Position numbers and translations under genes: made by a program. Under the pieces are notes generated by a model. It was not told the DNA's origin and made no database searches. It worked only from the letters and a program-made list of their open reading frames with translations. Below are positions 35,776-44,846 of a stretch of DNA of 64,000 nucleotides, one piece after another. Position 1 is the stretch's first letter, and each line of letters starts with the position of its first letter. Source of the stretch: Bacillota bacterium. Lineage in GTDB: Bacteria > Bacillota > Clostridia > Christensenellales > SZUA-584. The DNA lies in contig JAEYPO010000019.1 in NCBI GenBank assembly GCA_023410595.1, positions 1-64,000 of the forward strand, given 5' to 3'.

Positions 35776-38253
35776 TTAGTTCTCTTTTTGCAGCTCCGGA
35801 GCGATTGTGTTCATACCGCTTTTGGGCGTTTCTTTCTTTCTGAACGCAGGCTTGCCCTCGTTCATATACATGTTTATGTTATCGCTTATGCTTATCTTAC
35901 CCTCAAGTATCTCCTCGGAGAGCTGGTCTTCGACAAGCTGCTGTATCATGCGCCGCAAAGGCCGCGCGCCGTAGTTCTCGTCGAATCCCTCTTTGGCGAG
36001 GTAATCTACGGTGTCCTCCGAATAGCTCATGCTTATCTCGCGCTCCTCAAGGCGTTTTATAACGTTGCCCAGCATTAGCTTCACTATCTCCCTCGTATGC
36101 TCGGGGCTTAATTTATGGAACACGATTATGTCGTCGAGCCTGTTTATAAACTCGGGCCGGAACGCCTTTTTAAGCTCCTCCATCAGCCCCTGCTTCATCT
36201 GCTCATATCCGCTGTCGCCCGGCCCCGGCGCCCCGAAGCCTATCCTTTTTGTCTCGATATCGCGCACGCCGAGGTTTGACGTCATTATTATGACGGTGTT
36301 TTTAAAGTCCACGACGCGGCCTTTAGAGTCGGTCAGTCTGCCGTCCTCGAGTATCTGCAGCAGCATGTTGAACACATCCGGATGCGCCTTTTCTATCTCG
36401 TCGAGCAGCAGCACTGAGTAAGGACTCCTTCTCACCTTTTCTGTAAGCTGTCCGCCCTCGTCGTACCCTACGTATCCCGGAGGCGAACCTATCAGCTTAG
36501 ATACGGTGTGCTTTTCCATGTACTCCGACATGTCGAGCCGTATCATTGAGTTCTCGTCCCCGAACATAGCCTCGGCAAGCGCCTTGGAAAGCTCAGTCTT
36601 GCCTACTCCCGTAGGCCCTAAGAATATGAATGAACCCACCGGACGCCGCGGGTCTTTCAGCCCTGCGCGCGAGCGGCGTATGGCCTTCGATACCGCGACG
36701 CACGCTTCATCCTGCCCTATTACGCGCTGGTGCAGAGTGTCTTCAAGGTTAAGCAGACGCTTCGCCTCGTCCTCCGTGAGCTTTATAACGGGTATGTGAG
36801 TCCAGCTCGACACTATCTCCGCTATCTCCGTCTCGGTGACGCGGCCTTCGTGCTCCTTGGTGCTCGTCTCCCATTCCTTCTTCATCCCCGCGATGCGCTT
36901 TTCTATGTTCTTTTCCTCGTCGCGAAGCTGTGCTGCCCTCTCGAAGTTCTGGTGCGTTATCGCCTGCTCCTTTTCCTTGCGGAGACGCTCGGCGTTTTCC
37001 TCAAGCTCCTTGATGTCGGGCGGAGCGGTATAGAGCTTCAGCCTCACCTTGGAAGCCGCCTCGTCCATCAGGTCTATCGCCTTGTCGGGCAGGAACCTGT
37101 CGGATATGTACCTTGAGGAGAGCTCTACGGCCGCCTTAAGCGCCTCGTCAGTTATCTTCACTTTATGATGCGCCTCGTACCTGTCTCTGAGGCCTTTTAA
37201 TATCTCAAGCGTTTCCTCGCGCGTAGGCTCGCCCACCGTGACCGGCTGGAAGCGCCTTTCGAGCGCCGCGTCCTTTTCAATGTTCTTTCTGTATTCGTCG
37301 TACGTAGTCGCGCCCACTACCTGTATCTCGCCCCTCGCGAGAGCCGGCTTCAGAATATTTGCTGCGTCCATAGCGCCCTCTGCCGCGCCCGCGCCCACAA
37401 TGGTATGTATCTCGTCTATGAACAGTATCACGCTGCCCGAGCTTTTAAGCTCCTTAAGCGCGTCCTTCAGTCTGTCTTCAAACTCTCCCCTGTATTTCGT
37501 GCCCGCTATCATGCCCGCAAGGTCCAAAGCTACTACGCGCTTTCCCGCGAGCAGTTCGGGCACGTGGCCGTCCACGATACGCTGCGCAAGGCCTTCCGCT
37601 ATCGCGGACTTGCCCACACCCGGTTCGCCTATGAGCACGGGGTTGTTTTTCGTCCTCCTTGATAGCACCTGCGTTATGCGCTCTATCTCCTGCGCGCGCC
37701 CTATTACCGGGTCCAGTTCCCCGTCCCTCGCGGCCTTTGTGAGGTCCCTGCCGAACTTATCGAGCTTGGGCGTCCTGTCGTCCTTTTTCTGACCCGATTC
37801 TCCGCCTGAAGCGCTTTCGCCCGTAACGTTGTATATGCCGTGTTCTATCTCGCCAAAGTCGGTGTCCAGCTCGCTCAATATACGAAACGCGACGCTCTCT
37901 TTTTCCTTTATGAGCGCCATAAGTATATGCTCCGTGCCGACATAGCTCTGCCCGAGCTGCTTCGAGAACGCAACGCTCAGCTCGAGTATCTGTTTTGAGC
38001 GCGGCGTATAGCCAAAGCCCTGAGTAAATTCATAATCGCCTTTTCCTATGAGATTAAGCAGGTTTTCCGTGACCGCCTCCTCTGAAATGCCCGACATGCC
38101 GAGCAGGTTAGCCGCGGCGCCTTGCTTTTCACATATCAATCCAAGCAGCAGATGCTCCGTACCTACATAGTTGTGGCCGAGCTCCCTAGCTTTTTCTTCA
38201 GCCAGTTTAAGCGCGTTTTTCGCGCCTTCAGTAAATTTCGCAAAAAAGTCCAT
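35776..38253 (-). CDS. clpC: Clp protease ATPase subunit ClpC
   Basis: The 825-residue Hsp100 protein has two N-terminal Clp repeats (about 5-140), a first AAA domain with Walker A GEPGVGKS, a UVR-containing middle domain ([18 protein letters not shown] at about 430) and a second AAA domain with GPTGVGKT and [13 protein letters not shown]. It unfolds substrates, including arginine-phosphorylated proteins marked by McsB, for ClpP. A ClpP-binding loop is expected near the end of the second AAA domain. It is the last gene of the CtsR operon, 77 bp after mcsB, with a dispersed repeat in that gap. Confidence 0.97.
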   Translation of the reverse strand: MDFFAKFTEGAKNALKLAEEKARELGHNYVGTEHLLLGLICEKQGAAANLLGMSGISEEAVTENLLNLIGKGDYEFTQGFGYTPRSKQILELSVAFSKQLGQSYVGTEHILMALIKEKESVAFRILSELDTDFGEIEHGIYNVTGESASGGESGQKKDDRTPKLDKFGRDLTKAARDGELDPVIGRAQEIERITQVLSRRTKNNPVLIGEPGVGKSAIAEGLAQRIVDGHVPELLAGKRVVALDLAGMIAGTKYRGEFEDRLKDALKELKSSGSVILFIDEIHTIVGAGAAEGAMDAANILKPALARGEIQVVGATTYDEYRKNIEKDAALERRFQPVTVGEPTREETLEILKGLRDRYEAHHKVKITDEALKAAVELSSRYISDRFLPDKAIDLMDEAASKVRLKLYTAPPDIKELEENAERLRKEKEQAITHQNFERAAQLRDEEKNIEKRIAGMKKEWETSTKEHEGRVTETEIAEIVSSWTHIPVIKLTEDEAKRLLNLEDTLHQRVIGQDEACVAVSKAIRRSRAGLKDPRRPVGSFIFLGPTGVGKTELSKALAEAMFGDENSMIRLDMSEYMEKHTVSKLIGSPPGYVGYDEGGQLTEKVRRSPYSVLLLDEIEKAHPDVFNMLLQILEDGRLTDSKGRVVDFKNTVIIMTSNLGVRDIETKRIGFGAPGPGDSGYEQMKQGLMEELKKAFRPEFINRLDDIIVFHKLSPEHTREIVKLMLGNVIKRLEEREISMSYSEDTVDYLAKEGFDENYGARPLRRMIQQLVEDQLSEEILEGKISISDNINMYMNEGKPAFRKKETPKSGMNTIAPELQKEN

Positions 38254-38290
38254 TGCTTAATATCCTTTCTATTATTACCTTATAAATCAT

Positions 38291-38356
38291 TACGGCTTTT
38301 CGGAGACCCCGATACTTCACCCCAAAAAGCTTACGGCTTTTTGGGGAACCCGATGC
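38291..38356 (+). repeat. Dispersed repeat, copy F (two units), between mcsB and clpC
   Basis: The first unit is partial (TACGGCTTTTCGGAGACCCCGAT). The second reads TTCACCCC, AAAAAGCTTACGGCTTTTT and GGGGAACCCGAT. The second encodes, on the minus strand, the McsB C terminus G-F-P-K-K-P and its TAA stop. Its hairpin is terminator-like and may reduce transcription into clpC. Confidence 0.8.
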
Positions 38357-39359
38357 TAAAAACTTCCCGTAAGACGTCTGCCCTCGCTATATCCCTTTTA
38401 AGGGGCTGTGCGTCGTCCAGCCGCTCCGCTATGATAGCCGGTCGGGTGTCCATCATCACTCTGTAAAGGCTGCCCGCCGTAAGCCGAGGCACTATGCCCA
38501 GCGACGCGCCGAACGCCACGTCGGATATCAGCTTCTGGGCTTCCGAATCACTCATTCTTCTGGCGTTGCGCAGCACTCCCACCGCTCGCCATACCCTGTC
38601 TTCCAGCGTTACCCCGAGGCTCTTATAAAGCTCCTTCCTCGTACTGCGCTCAAAGTCTATCACCTTGCTCACAGTCGAAAGCAGCCTTGAAAGTATCTCC
38701 TTTTCGGATACGCCCAGCGTTATCTGGTTCGATATCTGATAAAACGCGCCCGAAGCGGCGCTGCCTTCCCCGAACGCGCCCCTTACCGTCATGCCTATTT
38801 TGCTTACCATGGAGATTATGCGCGGCATGCCTTTAGCGGCCGTCAGCGCGGGCAGGTGCAGCATAAGCGACGCCCTCAGGCCTGTCCCCACATTAGTCGG
38901 GCAGCTCGTCAGAAACCCGAAGTTCTCGTCGTATGCGTAATCAACGCCCTCCGACAGCATGTTGTCAAGCTGGTCGGCTTCGCCGTAAGCGGCCTTGAGT
39001 GCGAGTCCCGACCTTAAGCTTTGAATCCGGTAATGGTCCTCTTCCATTATCATTACGCTTAGGCTCTCGTCGCCGTTCGCTATAAGCCCGCCAAGGCTGT
39101 TGCGGGCAAGGTCGCTGCTTATTATATTTTTCTCAATGAGCGCGCGCCTGCTTATCTCCGTCATATCCGAAAGCCTGAAATACTTGAACTCCGGTGATTT
39201 TAACAAGCTCGATTTTGCTAGTTCGTGCACCTTTTCCACATCTTCCGCTTCCGTTATCCTGGTCGGGAACGGCACTTGGGCAAGGTTCCTCGCAAGGCGT
39301 ATCCTCGTTGAAACAACAACGTCGCTCTCAGGAGCGTTATCTTCCAGCCATTCAGGCAT
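38331..39359 (-). CDS. mcsB: Protein arginine kinase McsB
   Basis: The 342-residue protein belongs to the phosphagen kinase fold, with VVVSTRIRLARNLAQVPFP and the guanidino kinase active-site segment TSCPTNVGTGLRASLMLHLP. McsB phosphorylates arginines to mark proteins for ClpCP and inactivates CtsR. It overlaps mcsA by eight bases. The C-terminal six residues, G-F-P-K-K-P, and the stop codon lie inside a dispersed repeat, so the last part of the protein is probably newly acquired and non-essential. Confidence 0.95.
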   Translation of the reverse strand: MPEWLEDNAPESDVVVSTRIRLARNLAQVPFPTRITEAEDVEKVHELAKSSLLKSPEFKYFRLSDMTEISRRALIEKNIISSDLARNSLGGLIANGDESLSVMIMEEDHYRIQSLRSGLALKAAYGEADQLDNMLSEGVDYAYDENFGFLTSCPTNVGTGLRASLMLHLPALTAAKGMPRIISMVSKIGMTVRGAFGEGSAASGAFYQISNQITLGVSEKEILSRLLSTVSKVIDFERSTRKELYKSLGVTLEDRVWRAVGVLRNARRMSDSEAQKLISDVAFGASLGIVPRLTAGSLYRVMMDTRPAIIAERLDDAQPLKRDIARADVLREVFSIGFPKKP

Positions 39360-39855
39360 TCTGACTTCCCTCCTTTTCCAGAAGAGCTATTTCGTCGCGC
39401 AGCCGCGCGGCCTCTTCAAAGTTTTCGGCAACTATGGCGAGCTTAAGCTCACGCTTCAATTCTTCCTTCATGTTTTCCTGCACGCTTTCCTTTTCCACAT
39501 CGGCCACTACGCGCTCGCCGGGGCGTTTGCCCGTATGCTTTTCGTTCATGTGTATGCCCTTGAGTACAGGCAGCAGGCTCGATTCAAAAACGCTGTAGCA
39601 TTGCGCGCACCCAAGCTTGCCCGTCTTCTGAAAGCTTGCCAGCGTCGTGCCGCATTTGTCGCATACTGCTTCTTCCGCTTCCTCAACCTCATAGAACGCA
39701 CTTAAAAGATCGTTGAATGAAAATCCCGGAAGTACGGAAGGCTTGTTCCTCTTTGCGGCGCACTGGGCGCAAAGGTGCACGGTTTTAACCTGGCCGTTCA
39801 CAAACGTGGTCATATGTATCGTAGCGTTATTCTTCAAACAATCATCACACAGCAT
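39352..39855 (-). CDS. mcsA: Protein-arginine kinase activator McsA
   Basis: The 167-residue protein has two zinc-binding CxxC pairs at the N terminus (CDDC, CAQC), a second set (CDKC, CAQC at about 83-108) and a C-terminal UVR motif NFEEAARLRDEIALLEKE. It activates McsB and is a classical second gene of the ctsR operon. It starts one base after ctsR. Confidence 0.94.
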   Translation of the reverse strand: MLCDDCLKNNATIHMTTFVNGQVKTVHLCAQCAAKRNKPSVLPGFSFNDLLSAFYEVEEAEEAVCDKCGTTLASFQKTGKLGCAQCYSVFESSLLPVLKGIHMNEKHTGKRPGERVVADVEKESVQENMKEELKRELKLAIVAENFEEAARLRDEIALLEKEGSQNA

Positions 39856-39856
39856 A

Positions 39857-40321
39857 TTAAGACTCCTGACTTAAAAGCGTAAGTATAAACTGTTTCATTA
39901 TACTCGCCCGCAAATGGTCCTTTATCATGGCCGGTATAGCGAGAGCCTTGTCCGAAATGGCGGCGCCCATCAGCGCTCCCTCTTTTTCCGTCACCACATC
40001 GTTGTCTACAAGACGGCTTATAACGCCCATAGCGTCGCGTTCGGATATCTGATCGCCTATCCTCTCGGTAACGAGCTCGAGCAGCTCGCTTGACTCATCT
40101 ACGTTAAGGCGCACCACTCTGATGTATCCTCCTCCGCCGCGCCTGCTTTCGATAATATATCCCCTGTCGGGCGTGAACCTCGTTGCGAGCACATAGTTTA
40201 TCTGAGACGGTGCGCAGTTGAAATGCTGCGCAAGCTCGTTGCGCTGCAGCTCTATCCTGCCCTCATACTCGCCCATCAGGTTCTTTATAAAATTTTCTAT
40301 AGTGTCGCTTAGTATTGACAT
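39857..40321 (-). CDS. ctsR: Transcriptional repressor CtsR
   Basis: The 154-residue repressor has the N-terminal winged helix with LAQHFNCAPSQINYVLATRFTPDRGYIIESRRGGGGYIR, whose Gly-rich wing senses heat, and a C-terminal dimer domain. It represses its own operon through the direct heptad repeat upstream. It is the first gene of ctsR-mcsA-mcsB-clpC. Confidence 0.96.
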   Translation of the reverse strand: MSILSDTIENFIKNLMGEYEGRIELQRNELAQHFNCAPSQINYVLATRFTPDRGYIIESRRGGGGYIRVVRLNVDESSELLELVTERIGDQISERDAMGVISRLVDNDVVTEKEGALMGAAISDKALAIPAMIKDHLRASIMKQFILTLLSQES

Positions 40322-40333
40322 CTCATCACCTGC

Positions 40334-40350
40334 TTTGACTTTCTTTGACC
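40334..40350 (-). promoter_or_regulatory. CtsR operator
   Basis: On the minus strand, GGTCAAAGAAAGTCAAA matches the CtsR direct heptad repeat (RGTCAAA-NAN-RGTCAAA) at every fixed position. It lies 13 bp before ctsR, just downstream of the -10 element, so binding would cover the transcription start. Confidence 0.92.
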
Positions 40351-40359
40351 TTTATTGAT

Positions 40360-40387
40360 ATTATACACTATTCAGCGTTTTATGCAA
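40360..40387 (-). promoter_or_regulatory. Sigma-A promoter of the ctsR operon
   Basis: -35 TTGCAT (40382-40387), a 16-bp spacer and -10 TATAAT (40360-40365) on the minus strand lie directly before the CtsR box. Confidence 0.75.
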
Positions 40388-40438
40388 CAGTTATTTGATG
40401 GCGTTCATAGATTATTTAGCATTATTACGTTTTTGCTT

Positions 40439-41140
40439 CTATTGAACTGCCTGCGGATTTTCCGGCGCATCGTATATGTTGTCAAAATACTCCGCGACAC
40501 CTTTATATATCGCTTTAGCGCACTTTTCCTGGTATTCGTCCGTCTGAAGCAGCTCCTCTTCCCTCTCGTTGGACAGAAAGCCGCACTCGACGAGCACGCT
40601 TGGGGCTTCGCCTTGGCGCAGCATGAAATAATTCTCTGGCTTATACGTCCTCGGCCTCGGAGGCTGCAGGTATTCGTTGAGGTATTGCTGTATGTATTCG
40701 GCCATCGCCTTTCCTTCCTCCGATTTTTCGTAGTAGAACGCCATCGGGCCCGCTACGGAAGCGTCGCCGAACTTGTTCATGTGTATCGATATGACGGCGT
40801 CGGGATCGGTATCCTCTATTATCTGCTCGCGTTTCGCCATATCGCCTTTTTTTGTGGACGCCACCGCTTCGTCGTCTTCACGCGTCATCACCACAGTGAA
40901 GCCGTTAATCTCAAACAGCCTTTTAAGTTTATTTGCGACGGACAGATTAAGTACGTCTTCCCTTACCTTCGTTATCCTTCCCGACGCGCCTGCGTCAAAA
41001 CCTCCGTGTCCGGCGTCTATGACTATAATCCCCCTGCTTTGCCGCATTACCTGCGCGCTTGCGGGACCAAGTAACAACAGCGCGGACAAGAGCGCGGAAA
41101 CAATTAAAAAATAGACCATATAACGATTTCTTTTTTTCAT
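40439..41140 (-). CDS. cwlD: N-acetylmuramoyl-L-alanine amidase, CwlD type
   Basis: The 233-residue protein has an N-terminal signal anchor (about 7-29) and one Amidase_3 domain. The zinc ligands are in IDAGHGGFDAGA, the Glu of REDVLNL and the His of SIHMNKF, with the catalytic Glu in VLVECGFLSN. The small size without cell-wall binding repeats, and the sporulation genes nearby, fit CwlD, which removes stem peptides during muramic lactam formation in the spore cortex. A vegetative amidase remains possible. Confidence 0.87.
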   Translation of the reverse strand: MKKRNRYMVYFLIVSALLSALLLLGPASAQVMRQSRGIIVIDAGHGGFDAGASGRITKVREDVLNLSVANKLKRLFEINGFTVVMTREDDEAVASTKKGDMAKREQIIEDTDPDAVISIHMNKFGDASVAGPMAFYYEKSEEGKAMAEYIQQYLNEYLQPPRPRTYKPENYFMLRQGEAPSVLVECGFLSNEREEELLQTDEYQEKCAKAIYKGVAEYFDNIYDAPENPQAVQ

Positions 41141-41225
41141 GCGAAACCTCCGCCGTTATATAATCTATATTATTTGTCTTATTTCTCTTTTATCACCCTA
41201 TATGTTTAACAGTATATGCCGCACT

Positions 41226-42221
41226 TTAAAACAGCATCTTTGACGCGTTGGCGTTGAGCCGCAAAGGATCGAGACTTTGCTTTGCGAACGCGGCCGCGCA
41301 GCCTATCATAGCCGCGTTGTCCGTGCAGTATTGCTTTTCGGGCAGATAAAGCGCGACGCCCTCTTCTTGCGCCCTTTGCTTAAACGCCTCGCGCAGCGCA
41401 CCGTTAGAGGAGACGCCTCCCGCGACGCCTATGCTTGAAATTCCTTCCCTTCTTGCGGCCTCAAACGTGTTGTCCGCAAGAAACGATATCGCCTCGCGCT
41501 GAAAGCTCGCAGCAATGTCGGCCGCCTCAAACGGCTCGCCTTTTTGCGTCATGTTGTGCATCTGGTTTATAACCGCTGTCTTCAAGCCGCTGAATGTGAA
41601 GTCAAGATGCCCCTCGCCCTTAAAGCCCCTCGTGTATTCGTATCTGGGAACGCCCTGTTTTGCGAGCTCTTCGAGCCGCGGGCCTCCCGGATATTCGAGC
41701 CCCAGCGCCCTCGCCGTCTTGTCGAACGCCTCGCCCACAGCGTCGTCCCTCGTCTTGCCTATAAGCCTGTAGCTCCCGTAATCCTCTACGGCCGCGATAT
41801 GGGTATGGCCTCCCGAAACAACAAGACAGATATACGGCGGCTCAAGACGCTCATGCGATATATAAAGCGAGCAGATATGCCCTTCTATATGATGCACGGG
41901 TATCAGCGGCAGCGAGAGATAATACGCGAGCGCCTTTGCGTAAGATACGCCTACGAGCAGCGCGCCTATGAGCCCCGGCCCGTCCGTGACCGCAACGGCC
42001 TCTATACCGTCAAAGCCTACGCCCGCATTGCGCAGCGCTTCGTCCACTATATACGGCAGCTTCATTATATGGTTGCGCGACGCTATCTCGGGCACAACTC
42101 CGCCGTACTTTTCATGTTCCTTTTGCGTATATACGGCGCTTCCGAGCACCCTGCGTCCCTTTGTCACCGCGGCGGCCGTTTCGTCGCACGACGTCTCTAT
42201 CGCAAGTATGATTCTTTCCAT
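41226..42221 (-). CDS. tsaD: tRNA threonylcarbamoyladenosine transferase TsaD
   Basis: The 331-residue ASKHA protein has ILAIETSCDETAAA at the N terminus, the metal ligands HxxxH in HHIEGHICS, and VVSGGHTHI. It transfers the threonylcarbamoyl group to A37 of ANN-decoding tRNAs with TsaB and TsaE, which are not in the window. ATG 42221 is chosen to match the family start; it follows the Lit-like stop by one base, and with only a weak GGCG upstream, translation is likely coupled to that gene. Confidence 0.95.
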   Translation of the reverse strand: MERIILAIETSCDETAAAVTKGRRVLGSAVYTQKEHEKYGGVVPEIASRNHIMKLPYIVDEALRNAGVGFDGIEAVAVTDGPGLIGALLVGVSYAKALAYYLSLPLIPVHHIEGHICSLYISHERLEPPYICLVVSGGHTHIAAVEDYGSYRLIGKTRDDAVGEAFDKTARALGLEYPGGPRLEELAKQGVPRYEYTRGFKGEGHLDFTFSGLKTAVINQMHNMTQKGEPFEAADIAASFQREAISFLADNTFEAARREGISSIGVAGGVSSNGALREAFKQRAQEEGVALYLPEKQYCTDNAAMIGCAAAFAKQSLDPLRLNANASKMLF

Positions 42222-42222
42222 G

Positions 42223-42939
42223 CTACGCGCCAGCGGCCTTCTTTCTGTCGTTTTTGCCGATAATATAAGAACCCAAAGCCGCGGCGATATTGAGAGTCGC
42301 AAATATCGAAACGAACCTGATTATAATCCTTGTAACGAGATCGGAGAAAAACTGTTCGGGCACCATCTGTATGAGTATGCTTTTGCCCGGGTCGAGTATC
42401 CACAGTTCGTTGGTGAAGAACACTCGATGAAACGTTGTCCAGAAACTCGTAAAGTCGGCAGCCGCGTATATCCCCAGCGCCGCGACCAGTATCACGAAAA
42501 CACCCGAAACCCGCAGGAACGACGTGCATAACCGCTTAACAGCATTTTTACTGCCAAGCACGACCGCCAATATGAATAGTACCGCCGCGCCTGTGAGGAA
42601 TATCGTGCGCACGTCCCGCGTTCCTAGATACAGCGCCTTAACGTCGACCATATGGTCTTTCTCAGTTTTGTCTATAAACACCTCGCGCTGCTGCCCGTGG
42701 ATATCTGCCTGCATGTCAAGGTTTTCTCTTGCGCCTTTAATATAGTCTATAAGGTTTTTCGTAACAACCTTAAGGTCATCATCGCTCATGCCGATGCTTT
42801 GCGCCGTGCCGAGCTCTTCATATTCGCTATCAAAAAAGGCGGGATTTAAAGCGAACATCTCTATGCTCACTATGAGCAGCGCTATTATCAGCATAACGCT
42901 GCCCGTCACCGCGCAAACCACTGTTAAAAACGATTTCAT
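42223..42939 (-). CDS. Lit-like integral membrane protein (DUF1461/TIGR01906 family)
   Basis: The 238-residue protein has an N-terminal transmembrane segment (about 6-28), an extracellular loop of about 75 residues and three more segments (about 112-128, 142-161, 202-226). The family's two conserved His are visible as H96 in KDHMVDVK and H171 in TFHRVFFTN. This family includes Lit, the lipoprotein intramolecular transacylase of Enterococcus and Bacillus, which moves an acyl chain of a lipoprotein from glycerol to the N terminus. Assignment is by motif and topology; distant members of the family may have other roles. It is coupled to tsaD by a one-base gap. Confidence 0.78.
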   Translation of the reverse strand: MKSFLTVVCAVTGSVMLIIALLIVSIEMFALNPAFFDSEYEELGTAQSIGMSDDDLKVVTKNLIDYIKGARENLDMQADIHGQQREVFIDKTEKDHMVDVKALYLGTRDVRTIFLTGAAVLFILAVVLGSKNAVKRLCTSFLRVSGVFVILVAALGIYAAADFTSFWTTFHRVFFTNELWILDPGKSILIQMVPEQFFSDLVTRIIIRFVSIFATLNIAAALGSYIIGKNDRKKAAGA

Positions 42940-42957
42940 TTCTTACTCCTGACTGTT

Positions 42958-42987
42958 GCCCGGAAAAAAGCGTGACGCTTTTGGGGC
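42958..42987. other. Hairpin related to the dispersed repeat core
   Basis: GCCC, AAAAAAGCGT, ACGCTTTT and GGGGC form a symmetrical hairpin between the DUF3784-like gene and the Lit-like gene. The CCCC-AAAAGC...GCTTTT-GGGG layout resembles the dispersed repeat without its TTTACA and GACCCCGTT ends. It could be a terminator or a decayed copy. Confidence 0.5.
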
Positions 42988-43045
42988 AAAAAGGCCCGGC
43001 AGGAAGCAGCCTTTAATATTATCTGACTGTTTTATAGCCTCGCTG

Positions 43046-43360
43046 TCATTTCATTTTTTTAAGATATTCCTTGAATCTCCTGCGGAATATGATGTAATAC
43101 ACGACGATGGCGGGAAGCATCAAAAAGCCCAGCCAGAAAGCCCATTCGTACCCTAACAATTCCAGCGCGCCCGAGATGGTCGCAAACGGCCCGATAAACC
43201 AGAAGAAATTGCGCATCATTTTGTTCGCGTCTTCCTTCATCGCCTTGGGATAATCGTTCTCGTATACCTTTCCCTTGCCGGTTATTGCGTAGTAAAACGC
43301 CATGAGCCCCGCGACAACGATTATTACCGCCATGAATTGATTCATGTTTTGAAAGTCCAA
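43046..43360 (-). CDS. Small membrane protein, DUF3784-like
   Basis: The 104-residue protein has three hydrophobic segments (about 9-27, 53-70, 73-92) and a basic C terminus, RRRFKEYLKKMK. The layout and the NFFWFIGPF region resemble DUF3784 membrane proteins, for which no function is known. The start is TTG at 43360 with AGGTGG six bases before it; an internal ATG at residue 6 lacks such a site. It is nine bases downstream of cysS. Confidence 0.7.
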   Translation of the reverse strand: MDFQNMNQFMAVIIVVAGLMAFYYAITGKGKVYENDYPKAMKEDANKMMRNFFWFIGPFATISGALELLGYEWAFWLGFLMLPAIVVYYIIFRRRFKEYLKKMK

Positions 43361-43370
43361 ACGAATCCAC

Positions 43371-44750
43371 CTATACCCTTCTGTTTATTTTAACGCCTTC
43401 GGGCGTGTCTTTTATCTCATACCCGAGGGAAAGTATCTCATCCCTTAGCGCGTCCGCCGCCTTAAAGTCTTTGCGCGCCCGCGCTTGCTGCCTCTTGTCC
43501 GCCATGTCTTTTATGTTGCCTGGTATGCTCTCCTCACGGGGCACAAGCCCCAGAACATCCAGCATTGTGTCAAGGCCGCGGAGCGCATCTTCTGCGCTCT
43601 TCTTTGAACCGCCGCGTTCAAACGCTATGTTTATATCCTTTATGTGTTCAAATACTGCGCCTATCGCCCCCGCTGTATTGAGGTCGTCGTCCATAGCTTC
43701 GATAAAACGTTCTTCCAGCGTTTTAATATGCGCCGCGACGTCTGTATCGTCGCCTTGACCGTTTGCGGCTATAAACATAAGGTTATCCCTGCAGTTCTTT
43801 ATCCTCGACATCGCGGACGCCGCCTGCATCACGAGCTCTTCTGAGAAATTGATGGGGCTTCTGTAATGAGCCGACAGCATGAACAGTCTCACTACGGCAA
43901 GGTCGTATTTTTCGGATATTTCGCGGACAGTAAAGAAGTTGCCCTTAGACTTGCTCATCTTTTCGTTGTCAATATTGATAAACCCGTTGTGCATCCAGTA
44001 ATTCGCGAACGGCTTGCCGGTAGCGGCTTCCGATTGGGCTATCTCGTTTTCGTGATGAGGAAAAACGAGGTCCTGACCGCCTCCGTGTATGTCGATGGTA
44101 TCGCCAAGGTATTTCATGCTCATCGCGCTGCACTCTATATGCCAGCCCGGCCGCCCCTTGCCCCACGGGCTGTCCCAGCTGTCTTCCCCTGGCTTCGCCG
44201 CCTTCCACAGCGCGAAATCACCGGGGCCCTTCTTTACATCCGATACTTCCACTCTTGCTCCCGCGAACAGGTCTTCGGGCGACTGCCCTGAAAGCTTGCC
44301 GTAACCTTGAAAGCTTGAAACGTCGAAATATACGTCCCCGCCCGCCGAATAAGCGTGCCCGCCCTCTTCAAGCTTTTTAACGAGCTTAATTATATCGCCT
44401 ATATGCTCCGTGGCTTTAGGGTGTACGTCCGCCGGGCGAATGCCCAGCGCCTGCGCGTCTTTGAAATATTCCTTTATGTACCGCTCGCCTACTTCCTTGA
44501 GGGTAGTATGCTCGTCTGCCGCGCGCGCTATAAGCTTATCGTCCACGTCGGTAAAGTTCTGCACGAACGTGACTTTATACCCACGGTACTCAAGGTAGCG
44601 CCGCAGCGTGTCGAATATTATAAACGGCCTTGCGTTGCCGATATGAAAGAAGTTGTACACGGTAGGCCCGCAGGCGTATATTTTCGCTTTACCCGGCTCT
44701 ATTGGCACGAACTCTTCCTTTTTGCGCGTCATAGTATTATATATCTTCAA
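43371..44750 (-). CDS. cysS: Cysteinyl-tRNA synthetase
   Basis: The class I synthetase has the zinc Cys in YACGPTVYN, the HIGH-like FHIGNARPF, the HGGGQDLVFPHHENE segment and KMSKSKGN. Start choice: an ATG frame further upstream would run through the hairpin and promoter region. The family N terminus (xKIYNTMTRK) indicates TTG at 44750, with GGAAG about ten bases before it, giving 459 residues. The leader of about 60 nt contains a perfect hairpin; no T-box sequence is visible. Confidence 0.94.
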   Translation of the reverse strand: MKIYNTMTRKKEEFVPIEPGKAKIYACGPTVYNFFHIGNARPFIIFDTLRRYLEYRGYKVTFVQNFTDVDDKLIARAADEHTTLKEVGERYIKEYFKDAQALGIRPADVHPKATEHIGDIIKLVKKLEEGGHAYSAGGDVYFDVSSFQGYGKLSGQSPEDLFAGARVEVSDVKKGPGDFALWKAAKPGEDSWDSPWGKGRPGWHIECSAMSMKYLGDTIDIHGGGQDLVFPHHENEIAQSEAATGKPFANYWMHNGFINIDNEKMSKSKGNFFTVREISEKYDLAVVRLFMLSAHYRSPINFSEELVMQAASAMSRIKNCRDNLMFIAANGQGDDTDVAAHIKTLEERFIEAMDDDLNTAGAIGAVFEHIKDINIAFERGGSKKSAEDALRGLDTMLDVLGLVPREESIPGNIKDMADKRQQARARKDFKAADALRDEILSLGYEIKDTPEGVKINRRV

Positions 44751-44774
44751 AAAAGGCACTTCCAGTCTGACGCC

Positions 44775-44796
44775 CCGGAATGAACACTCATTCCGG
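44775..44796 (-). promoter_or_regulatory. Leader hairpin before cysS
   Basis: Nine-base perfect arms CCGGAATGA and TCATTCCGG with a four-base loop lie 25 bases before the TTG start of cysS, between its promoter and its ribosome binding site. There is no U tract, so it is not an intrinsic terminator; a role in RNA stability or start-site access is possible. Confidence 0.5.
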
Positions 44797-44816
44797 AGCT
44801 TAGTTATTTTCGGCTC

Positions 44817-44846
44817 ATTATAATATAAGCAGACAGCCTTAGTCAA
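44817..44846 (-). promoter_or_regulatory. Sigma-A promoter of cysS
   Basis: -35 TTGACT (44841-44846), an 18-bp spacer and -10 TATAAT (44817-44822) on the minus strand lie about 67 bp before the TTG start codon and downstream of the ftsZ terminator. Confidence 0.7.
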
